Assembly: GCF_947489035.1 (NCBI RefSeq)
Contig: NZ_CANLCI010000001.1
Location: 124,001-188,000, forward strand
Length of the DNA: 64,000 nt
From: an uncultured Ferrimonas sp.
GTDB lineage: Bacteria; Pseudomonadota; Gammaproteobacteria; Enterobacterales; Shewanellaceae
Direction: 5' to 3'
Shown here: piece after piece, positions 27,240 through 36,454 of the stretch
Numbering within the stretch: the first letter of the stretch is position 1
Layout: each line of letters starts with the position of its first letter
Program-made: the position numbers and the translations under genes
The notes under the pieces: generated by a model
Seen by the model: only the letters and a program-made list of their open reading frames with translations
The model's database searches: none
What the model was told of the DNA's origin: nothing

Positions 27240-27725
27240 TTAACGCTCAACACGGCGCTGGCGGCACCAAGGCTGCTGCAACGCCAGTTGCAGCGCGCTG
27301 CCATCGGCGTAGAAACGGTGCTGCCCCACCGCGCCGGAGTCCACACACAATAGCGTGACCTGATCCTCTTGGCGTGGCAACGCCAAGGTGGGGGCGCCAT
27401 CCAGATCCAGCAGCACCGGATAACCCAAATCACGCAACTGCGGCAGCGCCATCAGCTTGGTGACCAACATCGGCATGCCGCTGATGTCCACCACATAACG
27501 CAGCGGTTCACGCTCGGCAGGGCTCAGCGCATTTAACGCCTGCTGCGCCACATTGCTGCCAATGCGGCTGGCGCTGAATAACACCACCCCGCTGAACTGC
27601 TGCAACGAATGCGACTGCCCAAACTGATCCTCCAGTTCAAGCTGGCCAAGGTTACTGCCCCAACCGGCCCCCGAATACAACAAACCGCCCAACAGGACGG
27701 TTTGAATCACGTTAAGCCAGCGCAT
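27240..27725 (-). CDS. Small secreted thioredoxin-fold-like protein
   Basis: The 161-residue protein has an N-terminal hydrophobic segment (about residues 4-22) and a body resembling thioredoxin-like YtfJ-type proteins: DQFGQSHSLQQF followed by VVLFSASRIGSN and a late cis-Pro-like GYPVLLD. No CXXC redox pair is present in the usual place, so it is not a classical disulfide exchanger. Its ATG overlaps the last base of the MBL hydrolase stop (taATG), so the two are translated together. Function is unknown. Confidence 0.65.
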   Translation of the reverse strand: MRWLNVIQTVLLGGLLYSGAGWGSNLGQLELEDQFGQSHSLQQFSGVVLFSASRIGSNVAQQALNALSPAEREPLRYVVDISGMPMLVTKLMALPQLRDLGYPVLLDLDGAPTLALPRQEDQVTLLCVDSGAVGQHRFYADGSALQLALQQPWCRQRRVER

Positions 27726-28369
27726 TAGCCAAGCACGCTGTCGGCAACAAAGGGATTGCTGCGGCGCTCGTCGGCAAAGGTGGCGCCGGGGCCGTGGCCG
27801 GGAATAAAGTTAACGCCATTGCCCAGTGGCCACAGCTTATGGGTGATCGAATCGATCAGGGCTTGGTGATCAGACATGGGGAAATCGGTGCGGCCAATCG
27901 AGCCATGGAACAACACATCGCCGACAAAGGCGGTTTCACTGGCGCGGTGGAAAAACACCACGTGGCCAGGGGTGTGGCCAGGGGTGTGGATCACCTCCAG
28001 TTCAAGCTCGCCCAGCGACAATCGATCGCCGTCGTCTAGATAGCGGGTCGCTTTAAACGGTTCCATCCGTGGGAAGCCAAACTTCTGCGACTGTTGATCC
28101 AGTGCGTCCAGCCAAAAGTTATCCGCCAGATGGGGGCCAATAATGTCGACATTAAGTTGTTTTGCCAGCAGATCGGCACCACCAACGTGATCAATGTGGC
28201 CGTGGGTTAACCAGATCTGTTCGATGGTTACGCCAAGGGTGGTGGCCGCTGCGGTGATCCGCTCGATATCGCCGCCGGGATCAATAACCGCTGCACGCTT
28301 ACTGGTTTCACACCACACAAGGGAACAGTTTTGCTGGAACGGCGTCACTGGAATGATCTGGTATTTCAT
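27725..28369 (-). CDS. MBL-fold hydrolase, YcbL/glyoxalase II-like
   Basis: The 214-residue cytoplasmic enzyme has the metallo-beta-lactamase signature THGHIDHVGG, a later HTPGHTPGH, the bridging Asp in FVGDVLF, and a final GHGP. This matches type III glyoxalase II / YcbL proteins, which hydrolyse thioesters such as S-lactoylglutathione with a dinuclear metal site. The ATG at 28369 gives the family start MKYQIIPVTPFQQNC. It is coupled to the downstream thioredoxin-like gene. Confidence 0.88.
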   Translation of the reverse strand: MKYQIIPVTPFQQNCSLVWCETSKRAAVIDPGGDIERITAAATTLGVTIEQIWLTHGHIDHVGGADLLAKQLNVDIIGPHLADNFWLDALDQQSQKFGFPRMEPFKATRYLDDGDRLSLGELELEVIHTPGHTPGHVVFFHRASETAFVGDVLFHGSIGRTDFPMSDHQALIDSITHKLWPLGNGVNFIPGHGPGATFADERRSNPFVADSVLG

Positions 28370-28601
28370 GGCTATTCTCACTGAATCAAGTGCAGGCAGA
28401 TTAGCAAATTCTTGGCGGCAAAAACACCGTGGCCATGCCGCTAAGATCATCCTTTTATGCCTGCATTGCCGCACCAGGACGATGGCCGCCACACCACACT
28501 GGGCAACAATTCGCCGTTGCCTGCCAGAGTGTGAACAAGCCGCCAAATTTAATGGCTTGGTGCCACGGTTAATGCTTGAGCCAAACTGTTGGAATCCGCA
28601 T

Positions 28602-28608
28602 TATGAAC
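28602..28608 (+). promoter_or_regulatory. Single TorR-box-like heptamer before torR
   Basis: TATGAAC, the core of the E. coli tor box, occurs 30 bases before the torR start codon. One copy alone is weak evidence, but TorR is known to bind its own promoter region. Confidence 0.35.
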
Positions 28609-28637
28609 CCCAGAATTATACGTAACCAAAGCAGCCC

Positions 28638-29372
28638 ATGACCGCATCAGCCCATCGCATCTTAGTTGTTGAAGACGATCCCGTAACCCAACTGCGCCAC
28701 GCCGGTTATTTCGAGCAGGCAGGCTACCAAGTAACCACCGCCAGCAACGCCGCCCAAATGACGATGCAGCTCAGCCGCAACAACATCGATTTGGTGCTGC
28801 TGGACGTAAACCTGCCCGACGCCGATGGCATGATGCTCACTCGCCAACTGCGGGCACAGTCTACCCTGGGCATTATTTTGGTGACTGGCCGCAGCGAAGC
28901 GGTAGACAAAATTGTTGGGCTAGAGATGGGCGCCGATGATTACGTCACCAAGCCGGTAGAGATGCGCGAACTGCTGGTGCGGGTGAAGAACTTGCTGTGG
29001 CGAATGTCGCTGCAGCAACGTAACGGCAACCAAGCCGACGCCCCCCAGCACCACATCGCCGAGTTTGGCGGCTGGTCGTTCGATCTAGGCAGCCGCCAGT
29101 TGTGGCGCGACGGGGCCAGCCGTCAAGACGTGAATTTAACCAAAGCGGAATATGAACTGCTGTGCGCCTTTGTGCACCACCCGCAGCAAGTGCTGGCGCG
29201 GGAACGGTTGATCAGTTTGATCTCTAAGCGGGTCGACGCCCCCAACGATCGCACGATTGACGTATTAGTGCGGCGCCTTCGCAGCAAAATGGAGCTGGCC
29301 GACAGCCCCAAGTTGTTTGTTACCGTGCACGGCGAAGGCTATCTGTTCGGCACTGCGGTCAGCAGCCGTTAA
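28638..29372 (+). CDS. torR: Response regulator TorR (OmpR/PhoB family)
   Basis: The 244-residue protein has a receiver domain with acidic pocket VEDD (11-14), phospho-acceptor Asp56 in LLDVNLPD and Lys105, and a winged-helix DNA-binding domain from about residue 138 ending in VTVHGEGYLF. Stretches such as STLGIILVTGR, IVGLEMGADDYVTKP and LLVRVKNLLWR are near-identical to E. coli TorR, which activates TMAO reductase genes by binding tor boxes. Its kinase and sensor partners (torS, torT) lie 2.5-7 kb away, and four tor-box-like sites stand before dmsE. Confidence 0.9.
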   Translation: MTASAHRILVVEDDPVTQLRHAGYFEQAGYQVTTASNAAQMTMQLSRNNIDLVLLDVNLPDADGMMLTRQLRAQSTLGIILVTGRSEAVDKIVGLEMGADDYVTKPVEMRELLVRVKNLLWRMSLQQRNGNQADAPQHHIAEFGGWSFDLGSRQLWRDGASRQDVNLTKAEYELLCAFVHHPQQVLARERLISLISKRVDAPNDRTIDVLVRRLRSKMELADSPKLFVTVHGEGYLFGTAVSSR

Positions 29373-29420
29373 CCCAATTGGGGGGAGTGCAATCCGAATC
29401 GGCGTAGGCGCTTTGTGCCG

Positions 29421-29756
29421 CTACGCCCGTTTCACAAACTTAGCGGTCACCATCATCTCGCCAGCGCCGTCCAACTTGCAGTCCAGCTGATGATCCTTGC
29501 CATCATTGATGTAGCGGATCACCCCTTTGGTGCCAATTTTCAACACCAGTGAACTGCCCTTCACTTTCAAGTCTTTCGCGAGGGTGATCTTATCGCCCTC
29601 AGCCAACAAGGTGCCGTTGGCGTCTTTCACCTTTGGCGTTGCCGCTTCTGCGGTTTCAACCGGATCCCATTCGTACGCACATTCTGGGCAGATCAACTGA
29701 TTTTGATCTTGGTAAACATACTCAGACTGACAACTGGGGCAAGAAGGTAAAGACAT
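29421..29756 (-). CDS. yjdM: YjdM/PhnA zinc-ribbon protein
   Basis: The 111-residue protein has an N-terminal zinc ribbon (CPSC ... CPEC) and a C-terminal SH3-like domain with DANGTLLAEGDKITLAKDLK, the PhnA/YjdM signature. The family was named from the phn region of E. coli but has no established role in phosphonate use. It appears monocistronic. Confidence 0.93.
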   Translation of the reverse strand: MSLPSCPSCQSEYVYQDQNQLICPECAYEWDPVETAEAATPKVKDANGTLLAEGDKITLAKDLKVKGSSLVLKIGTKGVIRYINDGKDHQLDCKLDGAGEMMVTAKFVKRA

Positions 29757-30117
29757 AACAGCAACTTATAAGGGGTGAATGTTGGCGCTATTTTACGGCA
29801 TTAACCCTTATTGCGAAAAGGCCACGCTGCCACGAAAACATCCACACCGTGGCCAGCCCAACCCGAGTCTCGCCCCGCAGCCGCTCGCCAGCACAAACCT
29901 CCGCCAGAAAATCGACAGCCCGCCATAACGGTCACAAAACCACCACAAGACAACAGGAAAGTGATACCCATTACAAAAACCGAGCGCAAAATACTAAGCG
30001 GATCACCCTTAATGGCGTCAATTTTGTGACGCGCAACGCACAAGTGGCCGATGAATCTGGTTCGCGCCGAGGTTTAGAGTATATATTCCAGAAAAACCGA
30101 GAACGAAGGCACTAAAC
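29757..30117. other. Gene-free stretch with a likely promoter for the secreted cluster
   Basis: No credible gene is seen. TATATT at 30082-30087 is a good -10 element for the gene starting at 30118, and GAAGG near 30104 serves as its ribosome site. No strong hairpin is evident. Confidence 0.4.
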
Positions 30118-30552
30118 TTGAAAAAGCTCACTTTGGCAGCACTATTTGCTGCATCAACGGCACTTACCGCCACTGCCGCAGACAGCGAAACGTTAACCTT
30201 TTCCCGAGTGATCACCGGCACCTGTGGGGTGACCACGGTCGGTGACACCAGTGGGGGTCTGGTACTGGATGGCAGCGAAACTGAACCTGCTGACATGGTA
30301 ACGCTGGTTTTTTCTGGCAGCGCGGGCAATGCCTCTTACGACGTTAAAAGCCTAACCTCAACCGGCACCGATAATTTGACTGAAGCGGATCTTAAACTGA
30401 TGGCCAAAGACAGCGGTTCCGTTTCTCAGGTCACCAGCGCAGTAAACGTTACGGACGCCGAAAGCGTTAAGTTTTACGTGGCCGTTGCCAACGCGGTCAC
30501 TGCTGCGGGTTCATACGAAGCGTCTGCCGTTATCGAACTGACCTGTTTATAA
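30118..30552 (+). CDS. Small secreted pilin- or coat-like protein of unknown function
   Basis: The 144-residue protein starts at TTG with GAAGG upstream and has a signal peptide (about residues 1-20, ending TATAA). The mature part is Ser/Thr/Ala-rich and beta-predicted, with two cysteines, one in TGTCGV and one in the final ELTCL, which could join the first and last strands. This layout resembles subunits of fimbrial or spore-coat-U-like fibres, but I see no donor-strand signature. It is first of three same-strand genes for small secreted proteins (30118-31311). Confidence 0.6.
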   Translation: MKKLTLAALFAASTALTATAADSETLTFSRVITGTCGVTTVGDTSGGLVLDGSETEPADMVTLVFSGSAGNASYDVKSLTSTGTDNLTEADLKLMAKDSGSVSQVTSAVNVTDAESVKFYVAVANAVTAAGSYEASAVIELTCL

Positions 30553-30598
30553 CGGATAGGATCTACCGAGGGAGCCAAGCTCCCTCTTTTAAATCGCG

Positions 30599-30976
30599 AT
30601 GAAAACATTTTTCCCAATTCTCCTTGCCGTTATCAGCTGCCACGTGGCGGCCCACAGCCACGGTCCACAACGCTTTGGCGGCAAAAACAATCCCGACCAA
30701 GCCGTTACCTTTACCGGCTTGAAAAACGTGCCAATCACCGTCGGCAACCTCAATGATTTTCCGCAGCAATATCTGATCACCGTTAATGATCTTCCGCTGA
30801 TGGAGACCTCATTCATTGCGAAAAATAATTCCCAGATCGTGCATGTGCCCGTAAGGCTGAAAACCATCGGTAAGGTTGAAACCTTAAAAATTTGCTCTAC
30901 CAGCATCGCGACTCAAGAATCGGCGTTCAGCACTCGAATTTGCACCCGAGCCAAACTGCTGTGGGTGAAGCCATGA
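30599..30976 (+). CDS. Small secreted protein, second of a three-gene cluster
   Basis: The 125-residue product has a signal peptide (about residues 1-18, ending HVAA), then a beta-rich domain with LKNVPITVGNLNDFPQQY and two cysteines in the C-terminal half. The run of short beta strands resembles the N-terminal domain of periplasmic chaperones, but the protein is far too short for one. Its TGA stop overlaps the ATG of the next gene (ATGA), so the two are coupled. Confidence 0.55.
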   Translation: MKTFFPILLAVISCHVAAHSHGPQRFGGKNNPDQAVTFTGLKNVPITVGNLNDFPQQYLITVNDLPLMETSFIAKNNSQIVHVPVRLKTIGKVETLKICSTSIATQESAFSTRICTRAKLLWVKP

Positions 30977-31311
30977 GACTGTTTTTGGCTTGCCTGCTGC
31001 TGTCGTCCTCGGCATTGGCCGACACCGTTCGCACCTCCGACGGCGTCACCTGCTCCTTCGATTCTGGTGACACCCCCTATCAGCTTGAAACCTACGTTGA
31101 TAAGGGCTCCGATCACTACGATGGCTACAACTACGATCAGTCTCAGCGCGAGTCGAATGTTGGCATCAAATTCACCTATAAATTTGGTGGCCCCAAACGC
31201 CTGAATTGTGATGCGCTATATCGAATGGAATTGCGCGCCAAAGAAGCCCGATTAAAACAGCTGGAACAACAGATCAAAGCGATGGAGGCGGTGGCCGCGG
31301 CGCAGTGGTAG
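30973..31311 (+). CDS. Small secreted protein with C-terminal coiled coil, third of the cluster
   Basis: The 112-residue protein starts at the ATG at 30973 that overlaps the preceding stop. It has a signal peptide (MRLFLACLLLSSSALA), a Tyr/Asp-rich middle (SDHYDGYNYDQSQ), a strand-like VGIKFTYKFGG, and a helical end RMELRAKEARLKQLEQQI likely to coil. The beta segment plus terminal helix recalls accessory proteins of fibre assembly. I do not recognise a family. Confidence 0.55.
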   Translation: MRLFLACLLLSSSALADTVRTSDGVTCSFDSGDTPYQLETYVDKGSDHYDGYNYDQSQRESNVGIKFTYKFGGPKRLNCDALYRMELRAKEARLKQLEQQIKAMEAVAAAQW

Positions 31312-31478
31312 CCCCAAGCAAGCGATGGGATCCCCCATCCACCCATTGCATTCTGGCCTCTTTGGCAGCGCGGATGAACGCCATCGGCTTATTGTTATCT
31401 GCTTATGTTCATCTGCCGTTCGCTTTACCCCCTCGCTGACCTCAGCAACACTCCATTTTTCAACCGTTCGCTCGATGC

Positions 31479-31778
31479 TTATACGGCCAATGAACACCGC
31501 TCGAGCCCCGTTTGGCTTGGCGCACTGGCTTGCGCCCCGTTAAAGGTGCCACCTGCAGCCACGGTATCAATCGCATTCACGGCGTGAGTGGGGAGGTTCT
31601 TAACCGTTTGATTGCGCTCGGAAACGAATGCCTCTTTAACGCCAAACCAAATAATAACGACGTTGATGCCAAGTGCATGGATCCGCTTGGCGGCTTTACT
31701 GGCCGTGGCTGCAATCCGTTCCGCCGGCACCGCCGAGGCTCCTCGCCCGAAGGCAGCCCCACGTGGCCGTCGCCTCAC
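31479..31778 (-). pseudogene. Remnant of a ribokinase gene (rbsK-like), C-terminal fragment
   Basis: The 99 codons include AAKRIHALGINVVIIWFG, then VNAIDTVAAGGTFNGAQAS, which aligns with the end of PfkB-family ribokinases. In those enzymes the last motif reads DTxxAGDTFNGA and its Asp is the catalytic base; here it is Gly. No N-terminal substrate- or ATP-binding part exists upstream and the frame closes soon after the motif. It is therefore a decayed fragment and inactive. The surrounding 31312-31823 holds no other gene. Confidence 0.65.
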
Positions 31779-31823
31779 CTTGCAACCGCGCCATCAGGGT
31801 AAGTGGTGCGGCAATGGCCGCGA

Positions 31824-32858
31824 TTACGGTTTTGCCGTAACGCTGGGCAAATTCACCCCATACACCGGCCGGAAATCCGGCTCAGATAAGCTGCTGCGAA
31901 CCCAGTCATCCGCGCTTTGCGGGGTGATCACCATCAACGCTGGGCCAAGGGTGGTTGGCAGTGATTTGCCTTGCAGGTGATCCAAGCCCATCTGCACCGC
32001 CATGCGCCCTTGTTCGCGCATGCTGTCGTTGTTGGCCATCAGAATTTTACCCCGCAGCAAACCGCGATACACGGCGTGGGTCATGTAGGTGGCGATCACA
32101 TCCACTTGGTTACTTAACCCTAAGGCGCGCAGCTCGGCGATCGCCACTTCGGCTGCCACGGCTCCGGCCACAATAAGCTCTGGGGCGGGGTTGTGTTGCA
32201 GGTATTGCCGCAACAAACGGCGCTGCACCGCCACGCTGTTGCTGCCATTTAAGGTGCCAATCAGTTCAAAACTGGCGGGAGTGACGCTGGCTAAAATGCC
32301 TTGGCGCAGATACAGATCGCCGCCCCGGCCTTTGGGGCCCATCATCAGCAGGGCCTTTACCGGCACAGAGTAGCGCTGGTTGATGAACTCGCCCACTTGC
32401 CCCCCCATCGCTTGCCACGAAACCCCAACGCTGGCCACCACCCCGCTGCTGTCCACTTTGTTGATCATCGCCACCGTAGGCGTTTGCGCCACCAAGGTTT
32501 CAATATCGCGGTGCAGGCGATGGCTCACGCTGCCCAGCAGCACCACATCGGCGCCCCACTGTTGGCATTTTTTAAACTGCGCCAACTGCACTGGCCAGTT
32601 GTGGTAACCGCCCGCTTCCATCACTTTCAGCTGGGCGGCGGCGGCCTGCGCTTGTTCCACCATGCCCTGATTCACGCTCAGCCAGTAGGAATCCTTCATG
32701 TGGGGGAACAGCGCGCACAGCTTGGCTGGGCGAACGTTGGCATCCGCACCGGCGCTGGCACTAACACCACCGCCATCAACACCATCAACAACAGCAGCCG
32801 CTGCGGCGATGGGCAGCAGCAAGCAAGACAAAAGACCGCAGAGTAAACGAGACAGCAT
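31824..32858 (-). CDS. torT: Periplasmic TMAO/DMSO-sensing protein TorT
   Basis: The 344-residue protein has a signal peptide (about residues 1-20) and a type I periplasmic-binding-protein fold: LCALFPHMKDSYWLSVNQGM, VLLGSVS, MINKVDSSG and LIVAGAVAAEVAIAEL. E. coli TorT (342) has the same length and the same KDSYWLSVNYGM-type start; it binds TMAO and presents it to the TorS sensor domain. The ATG at 32858 is chosen because the frame upstream is not signal-like. It is divergent from torS, which starts about 150 bases away. Confidence 0.85.
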   Translation of the reverse strand: MLSRLLCGLLSCLLLPIAAAAAVVDGVDGGGVSASAGADANVRPAKLCALFPHMKDSYWLSVNQGMVEQAQAAAAQLKVMEAGGYHNWPVQLAQFKKCQQWGADVVLLGSVSHRLHRDIETLVAQTPTVAMINKVDSSGVVASVGVSWQAMGGQVGEFINQRYSVPVKALLMMGPKGRGGDLYLRQGILASVTPASFELIGTLNGSNSVAVQRRLLRQYLQHNPAPELIVAGAVAAEVAIAELRALGLSNQVDVIATYMTHAVYRGLLRGKILMANNDSMREQGRMAVQMGLDHLQGKSLPTTLGPALMVITPQSADDWVRSSLSEPDFRPVYGVNLPSVTAKP

Positions 32859-33012
32859 CGTGTTCAGTATTCGATAGCCCAGACAATAGCCAAAGTGTAT
32901 CAAACGCCAGCGGCTGGCCGGGTCAACGCCGCACAAAACTGTGTGTTGTCGCACTCAAAAATCAGCGCAATATCGTAGAATTACTCCACCTTCTGTAAAC
33001 GATGCTGCGCCT

Positions 33013-35955
33013 GTGCAATCCACCCCTGTTTCCCTGTCTATCGCCGCCAAGCTGCTGTTGGCGTTTTTGTTTGTGGCCTCGTTGTCGGGGCTCGCGGCGT
33101 GGGTAGGTTGGCTCAGCCTTGATGAGGTGCGCGACCGCCAGCAATCGCTGAACGACGGCGCCATTCCGACCCTGAACCTGTCGCGTTCGGTGGCCGAGCT
33201 GGGCGGCCGCGTGGTGTTAAGCGGCCAGTTTCTGTCGCAGGTGAACAACAGCGACGATCTTAACCGCGCCAGTGCCCGCCTGAATCAAGATATGGAGGCG
33301 CTGTATGGGCTGATGGAGCAACTGAGCAACTATCAGCCGCAAACCGATCGCCACGCGCTGATCAACAGCGTCAATCAGGTGCAGCAGTCGCTCAACCGCT
33401 TAACCCAACAGGTGCAGAAGCGGATCGCCATTGGGGCCAAGTTTGATCGCACCTTTTTAGAGGCCAACCAAGCCTCGCGCACCATCGCCGATCTGGTGGA
33501 CAGCCAGTTAGCCAACGCCGAAACCGCCATGGTGGCGCGCAGCATCGGCCTGTATCAGCAGCCAAACCAGTTACCGCAACAGGTTGACGATTTGATTGAG
33601 CTGGATCTGCTGCAATTGCGCCGCCTCAGCGAACTGCAATACAACGTCATTCAGTTGCGGCAACAGCTGGTTACCCTGCCCCACGTGAAAACCTTTACCG
33701 TGGTGCGGCGGCTCAAGCGCCACTACCAAGACAAGCTAGAGCAACTGGCGCTGCAGCTGGGTGATGTGGCCGATCCGGAAAGTCGCAGCGAAATTGCCGC
33801 CCAAGTGGATCTGCTGCAACAGGGGCAAAGCCTGTACAACACCCGCCAGTTGCAACTGGGCGAAGCGGTGCGGATGGCTCGACTCAGCAACGATCTGGAA
33901 CTGCAATTCGATCGCCTCAATCAGGAAGTGGCGGTGGTGCTGCGCGAAGCCAACCAGTTGATCCGCAGCGCCCAGCAGCAAACCGATGCCAGCCACCACC
34001 GCGCTCGCTTGCTGCTGCTGTTGCTCGGCGCCATCGCCATGAGCGTCAGTTTTTGGGTGGTGTGGAAGGTGGTGTATCGCGATGTGGTGTATCGGGTGAA
34101 CTACTTTTCCAGCGCCTTGATGCGCCTAAGCCGTGGCGATCTGTCGGTCACCGTTACCCCCAAAGGCAAAGACGAATTAACCCGCTTGGCCGACGCCATC
34201 GCCACCTTTAAGGCCACCGCCATCGCCAAGCAACAAGCGGAACAAGAGCTGCGCTTACAGCACCAACAGCTGGAACAAACCGTGTCTCGACGCACCGCCG
34301 AACTGCAGATCGTGAACGACAAGCTCAACAGCGAATTGGCGGTATCGGCCAACGCTCGCGCCGAAGCCGAACAAGCCAGCCGCGCCAAAACCACCTTCTT
34401 GGCCACCATCTCCCATGAAATTCGCACGCCGATGAACGGCATCTTGGGCACCGCCGAACTGCTGGGGGATGAACAGCTTAATCCCAGCCAGCGCCGCTTT
34501 GTGAATGTGATCCGCCGCTCGGGGGAATCGCTGCTGGATATTCTGAACGACGTGCTCGATTACTCCAAAATCGACGCGGGCCACATCGAACTGGATAACC
34601 AACCGTTTGCGCTGGCCACCATGGTCACCGAGGTGCGCGACACCATGGCGGCACGGGCGCAGGCCAAGGGGCTGGATCTGATCATCAACGTCGATCTCAA
34701 GCTGGCACTGGCTTACGTCGGCGATCGCAACAAGCTAAAACAGGTGCTGATGAACTTGGTCAACAACGCCATCAAGTTTACCGAACAAGGCAGCATCGCC
34801 ATTGACGTTGAGCTAACCCAAGTGCATGCCGAACAACACCAACTGCGCTTCAGTGTCAGCGACAGCGGCATCGGCATTCCCAGCGCCAAGCTGGAACGGA
34901 TATTTGCGCCGTTCCAGCAAGCCCAGCGGGATCACAGCGTCAGCGGCACCGGCCTGGGTTTGGCCATCAGCCAGCGGTTGGTAGAAGCAATGAACGGCAG
35001 CTTAAGCGTCAGCAGCCAAGTGGATCGGGGCAGCTGTTTTGAGTTCCAGCTGCGGCTCAGCCGTTCCACCCAATTGCCGCCGCAACACAGCACCGCCATT
35101 AACATCCTGCCCAGCCACCACATTTTGGTGATCGAGGATAACCCCACCAATCAATTAGTGATCGAAGGTTTTTTGCGCCGCTTAGGGCAGCAGTTTGACA
35201 CCGTGGCCGATGTGGCCAGCGCCAAACAACAAGTGCAGCAGCGGCAGTACGATCTGGCCTTAGTCGACATCAATCTGCCCGACGGTGACGGCTCCGAATT
35301 ACAACGCGGGTTGAAACAAGTGCAGCAACAACGGTTTGCCCATACCCTGCCCTGCATCGCGATGTCGGCGCACGTCTTTAACGAACAGATCAGCGGCTTT
35401 ATTGAATCCGGTTTTGATGATTTTGTGGCCAAGCCGATCCGCATTGCCGCACTGGCTCAGGTGCTCTCGCGTTACCATGCGCCGCTGCCGCTCAGTACGC
35501 CCGCTGCCGCGCCCATTGCCACGACCGAAAGCTCACCCAAATCACCCGCCAGCACGGCAGCGGTTGCTGCCAAGCCAACGGCACCAACACCAGCACCAAC
35601 ACCGGCATCGAGCCCGCACCACACACAGCAGCTCGACACACAGCAGCTCGACACACAGCAACTGCAGCAAGATCTGGGGGTATTAGGGTTAAGCCTGATG
35701 CAACGGATGGCGCAACAGTTTGGCGACGACAGCGACGAGCTGTTGCTGCAGTTGGAAAGCGGCGGTGATTGGCGGCAACTGTTGCACCGATTAAAAGGGG
35801 GCGCGGCCTCGGTAGGGTTAATCCAGTTAAGCCAGCACTGCGCCGCACTGGAACAGCAACCGGCACAAACCGACGCAATCGCGCCTTTAATCGCCTTGCA
35901 GCAGCAAGGGCTGGCGGCGTTGCAACAGTGGTTAAGCGCCCAGAATAACCGCTAA
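33013..35955 (+). CDS. torS: Hybrid sensor histidine kinase TorS
   Basis: The 980-residue inner-membrane kinase has TM1 (about 9-30), a long helical periplasmic sensor, TM2 (about 331-355), HAMP, a HisKA domain with FLATISHEIRTPMNG (His468), an ATPase domain with NLVNNAIKF and GTGLGLAIS, a receiver domain with LALVDINLPDGDG, a Pro/Ala/Thr-rich linker, and an HPt domain with LLHRLKGGAAS. This is the E. coli TorS architecture; TorT binds the periplasmic part and the phosphate passes to TorR. The start is uncertain: GTG at 33013 places TM1 near the N-terminus, but the frame is open from a GTG at 32941, and neither has a good ribosome site. The linker contains a 15-base tandem repeat at 35623-35664. 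Confidence 0.88.
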   Translation: MQSTPVSLSIAAKLLLAFLFVASLSGLAAWVGWLSLDEVRDRQQSLNDGAIPTLNLSRSVAELGGRVVLSGQFLSQVNNSDDLNRASARLNQDMEALYGLMEQLSNYQPQTDRHALINSVNQVQQSLNRLTQQVQKRIAIGAKFDRTFLEANQASRTIADLVDSQLANAETAMVARSIGLYQQPNQLPQQVDDLIELDLLQLRRLSELQYNVIQLRQQLVTLPHVKTFTVVRRLKRHYQDKLEQLALQLGDVADPESRSEIAAQVDLLQQGQSLYNTRQLQLGEAVRMARLSNDLELQFDRLNQEVAVVLREANQLIRSAQQQTDASHHRARLLLLLLGAIAMSVSFWVVWKVVYRDVVYRVNYFSSALMRLSRGDLSVTVTPKGKDELTRLADAIATFKATAIAKQQAEQELRLQHQQLEQTVSRRTAELQIVNDKLNSELAVSANARAEAEQASRAKTTFLATISHEIRTPMNGILGTAELLGDEQLNPSQRRFVNVIRRSGESLLDILNDVLDYSKIDAGHIELDNQPFALATMVTEVRDTMAARAQAKGLDLIINVDLKLALAYVGDRNKLKQVLMNLVNNAIKFTEQGSIAIDVELTQVHAEQHQLRFSVSDSGIGIPSAKLERIFAPFQQAQRDHSVSGTGLGLAISQRLVEAMNGSLSVSSQVDRGSCFEFQLRLSRSTQLPPQHSTAINILPSHHILVIEDNPTNQLVIEGFLRRLGQQFDTVADVASAKQQVQQRQYDLALVDINLPDGDGSELQRGLKQVQQQRFAHTLPCIAMSAHVFNEQISGFIESGFDDFVAKPIRIAALAQVLSRYHAPLPLSTPAAAPIATTESSPKSPASTAAVAAKPTAPTPAPTPASSPHHTQQLDTQQLDTQQLQQDLGVLGLSLMQRMAQQFGDDSDELLLQLESGGDWRQLLHRLKGGAASVGLIQLSQHCAALEQQPAQTDAIAPLIALQQQGLAALQQWLSAQNNR
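35623..35664 (+). repeat. 15-base tandem repeat in the torS linker
   Basis: CTCGACACACAGCAG repeats in frame and encodes LDTQQ units between the receiver and HPt domains. Such repeats can change linker length by slippage without breaking the frame. Confidence 0.75.
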
Positions 35956-36172
35956 CCCCCTCGGGGGCAGCGCGGTTGCAACGCGCGGCGATTCGCGGCT
36001 GGCCGTTCACCGCTCAGCGCCCGTCAGCACCGATTAACCATCGCTAATTGATGGGGTTTTGTTACCATTGCCCGCACGATAACCACAGCCCGCCCTGACC
36101 GCTTAATTGCCGCAGCGCTGGCGCACAACACCCTGTGGCTGCTCGTTCACATCGTTAACCGTAGGATTTTGG

Positions 36173-36454
36173 ATGAACATCGATAAAGCGAAAAAACGCA
36201 TCGCCAAGCACGTAAAAAAAGGCTTTAAAGGTTACCCGCAAATCACCCTGACCTACTTTGGTAACAGCGCCGATTGCGCCACCGAGGTGGCGATTGAATT
36301 TATCCTTGCCGAAGGCACTCCCGCCCAAGAGCAACGCTTTGCCAGCCAAACCGACGCGCGCGAAGATGAAACCATTCAATCCACCTTGGTGAAGATCATC
36401 GATCGAGCCGAAGTCAGCTCGGTACTGCAAACCGAAGGGGTGGTGCTGCGCTAA
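36173..36454 (+). CDS. Conserved small hypothetical protein
   Basis: The 93-residue cytoplasmic protein starts at the ATG at 36173 with AGGA seven bases upstream. It is basic at the start (NIDKAKKRIAKHVKKGFKGYP) and acidic later, with beta-strand-like ITLTYFG and VAIEFILAEG. I do not recognise a named family. It stands alone between torS and mdtL. Confidence 0.7.
   Translation: MNIDKAKKRIAKHVKKGFKGYPQITLTYFGNSADCATEVAIEFILAEGTPAQEQRFASQTDAREDETIQSTLVKIIDRAEVSSVLQTEGVVLR

Noticed and set aside
27200-27433. 77-codon minus-strand frame in the tail of the thioredoxin-like gene
   Set aside because: It overlaps the real gene in another frame and has no signal or ribosome site.
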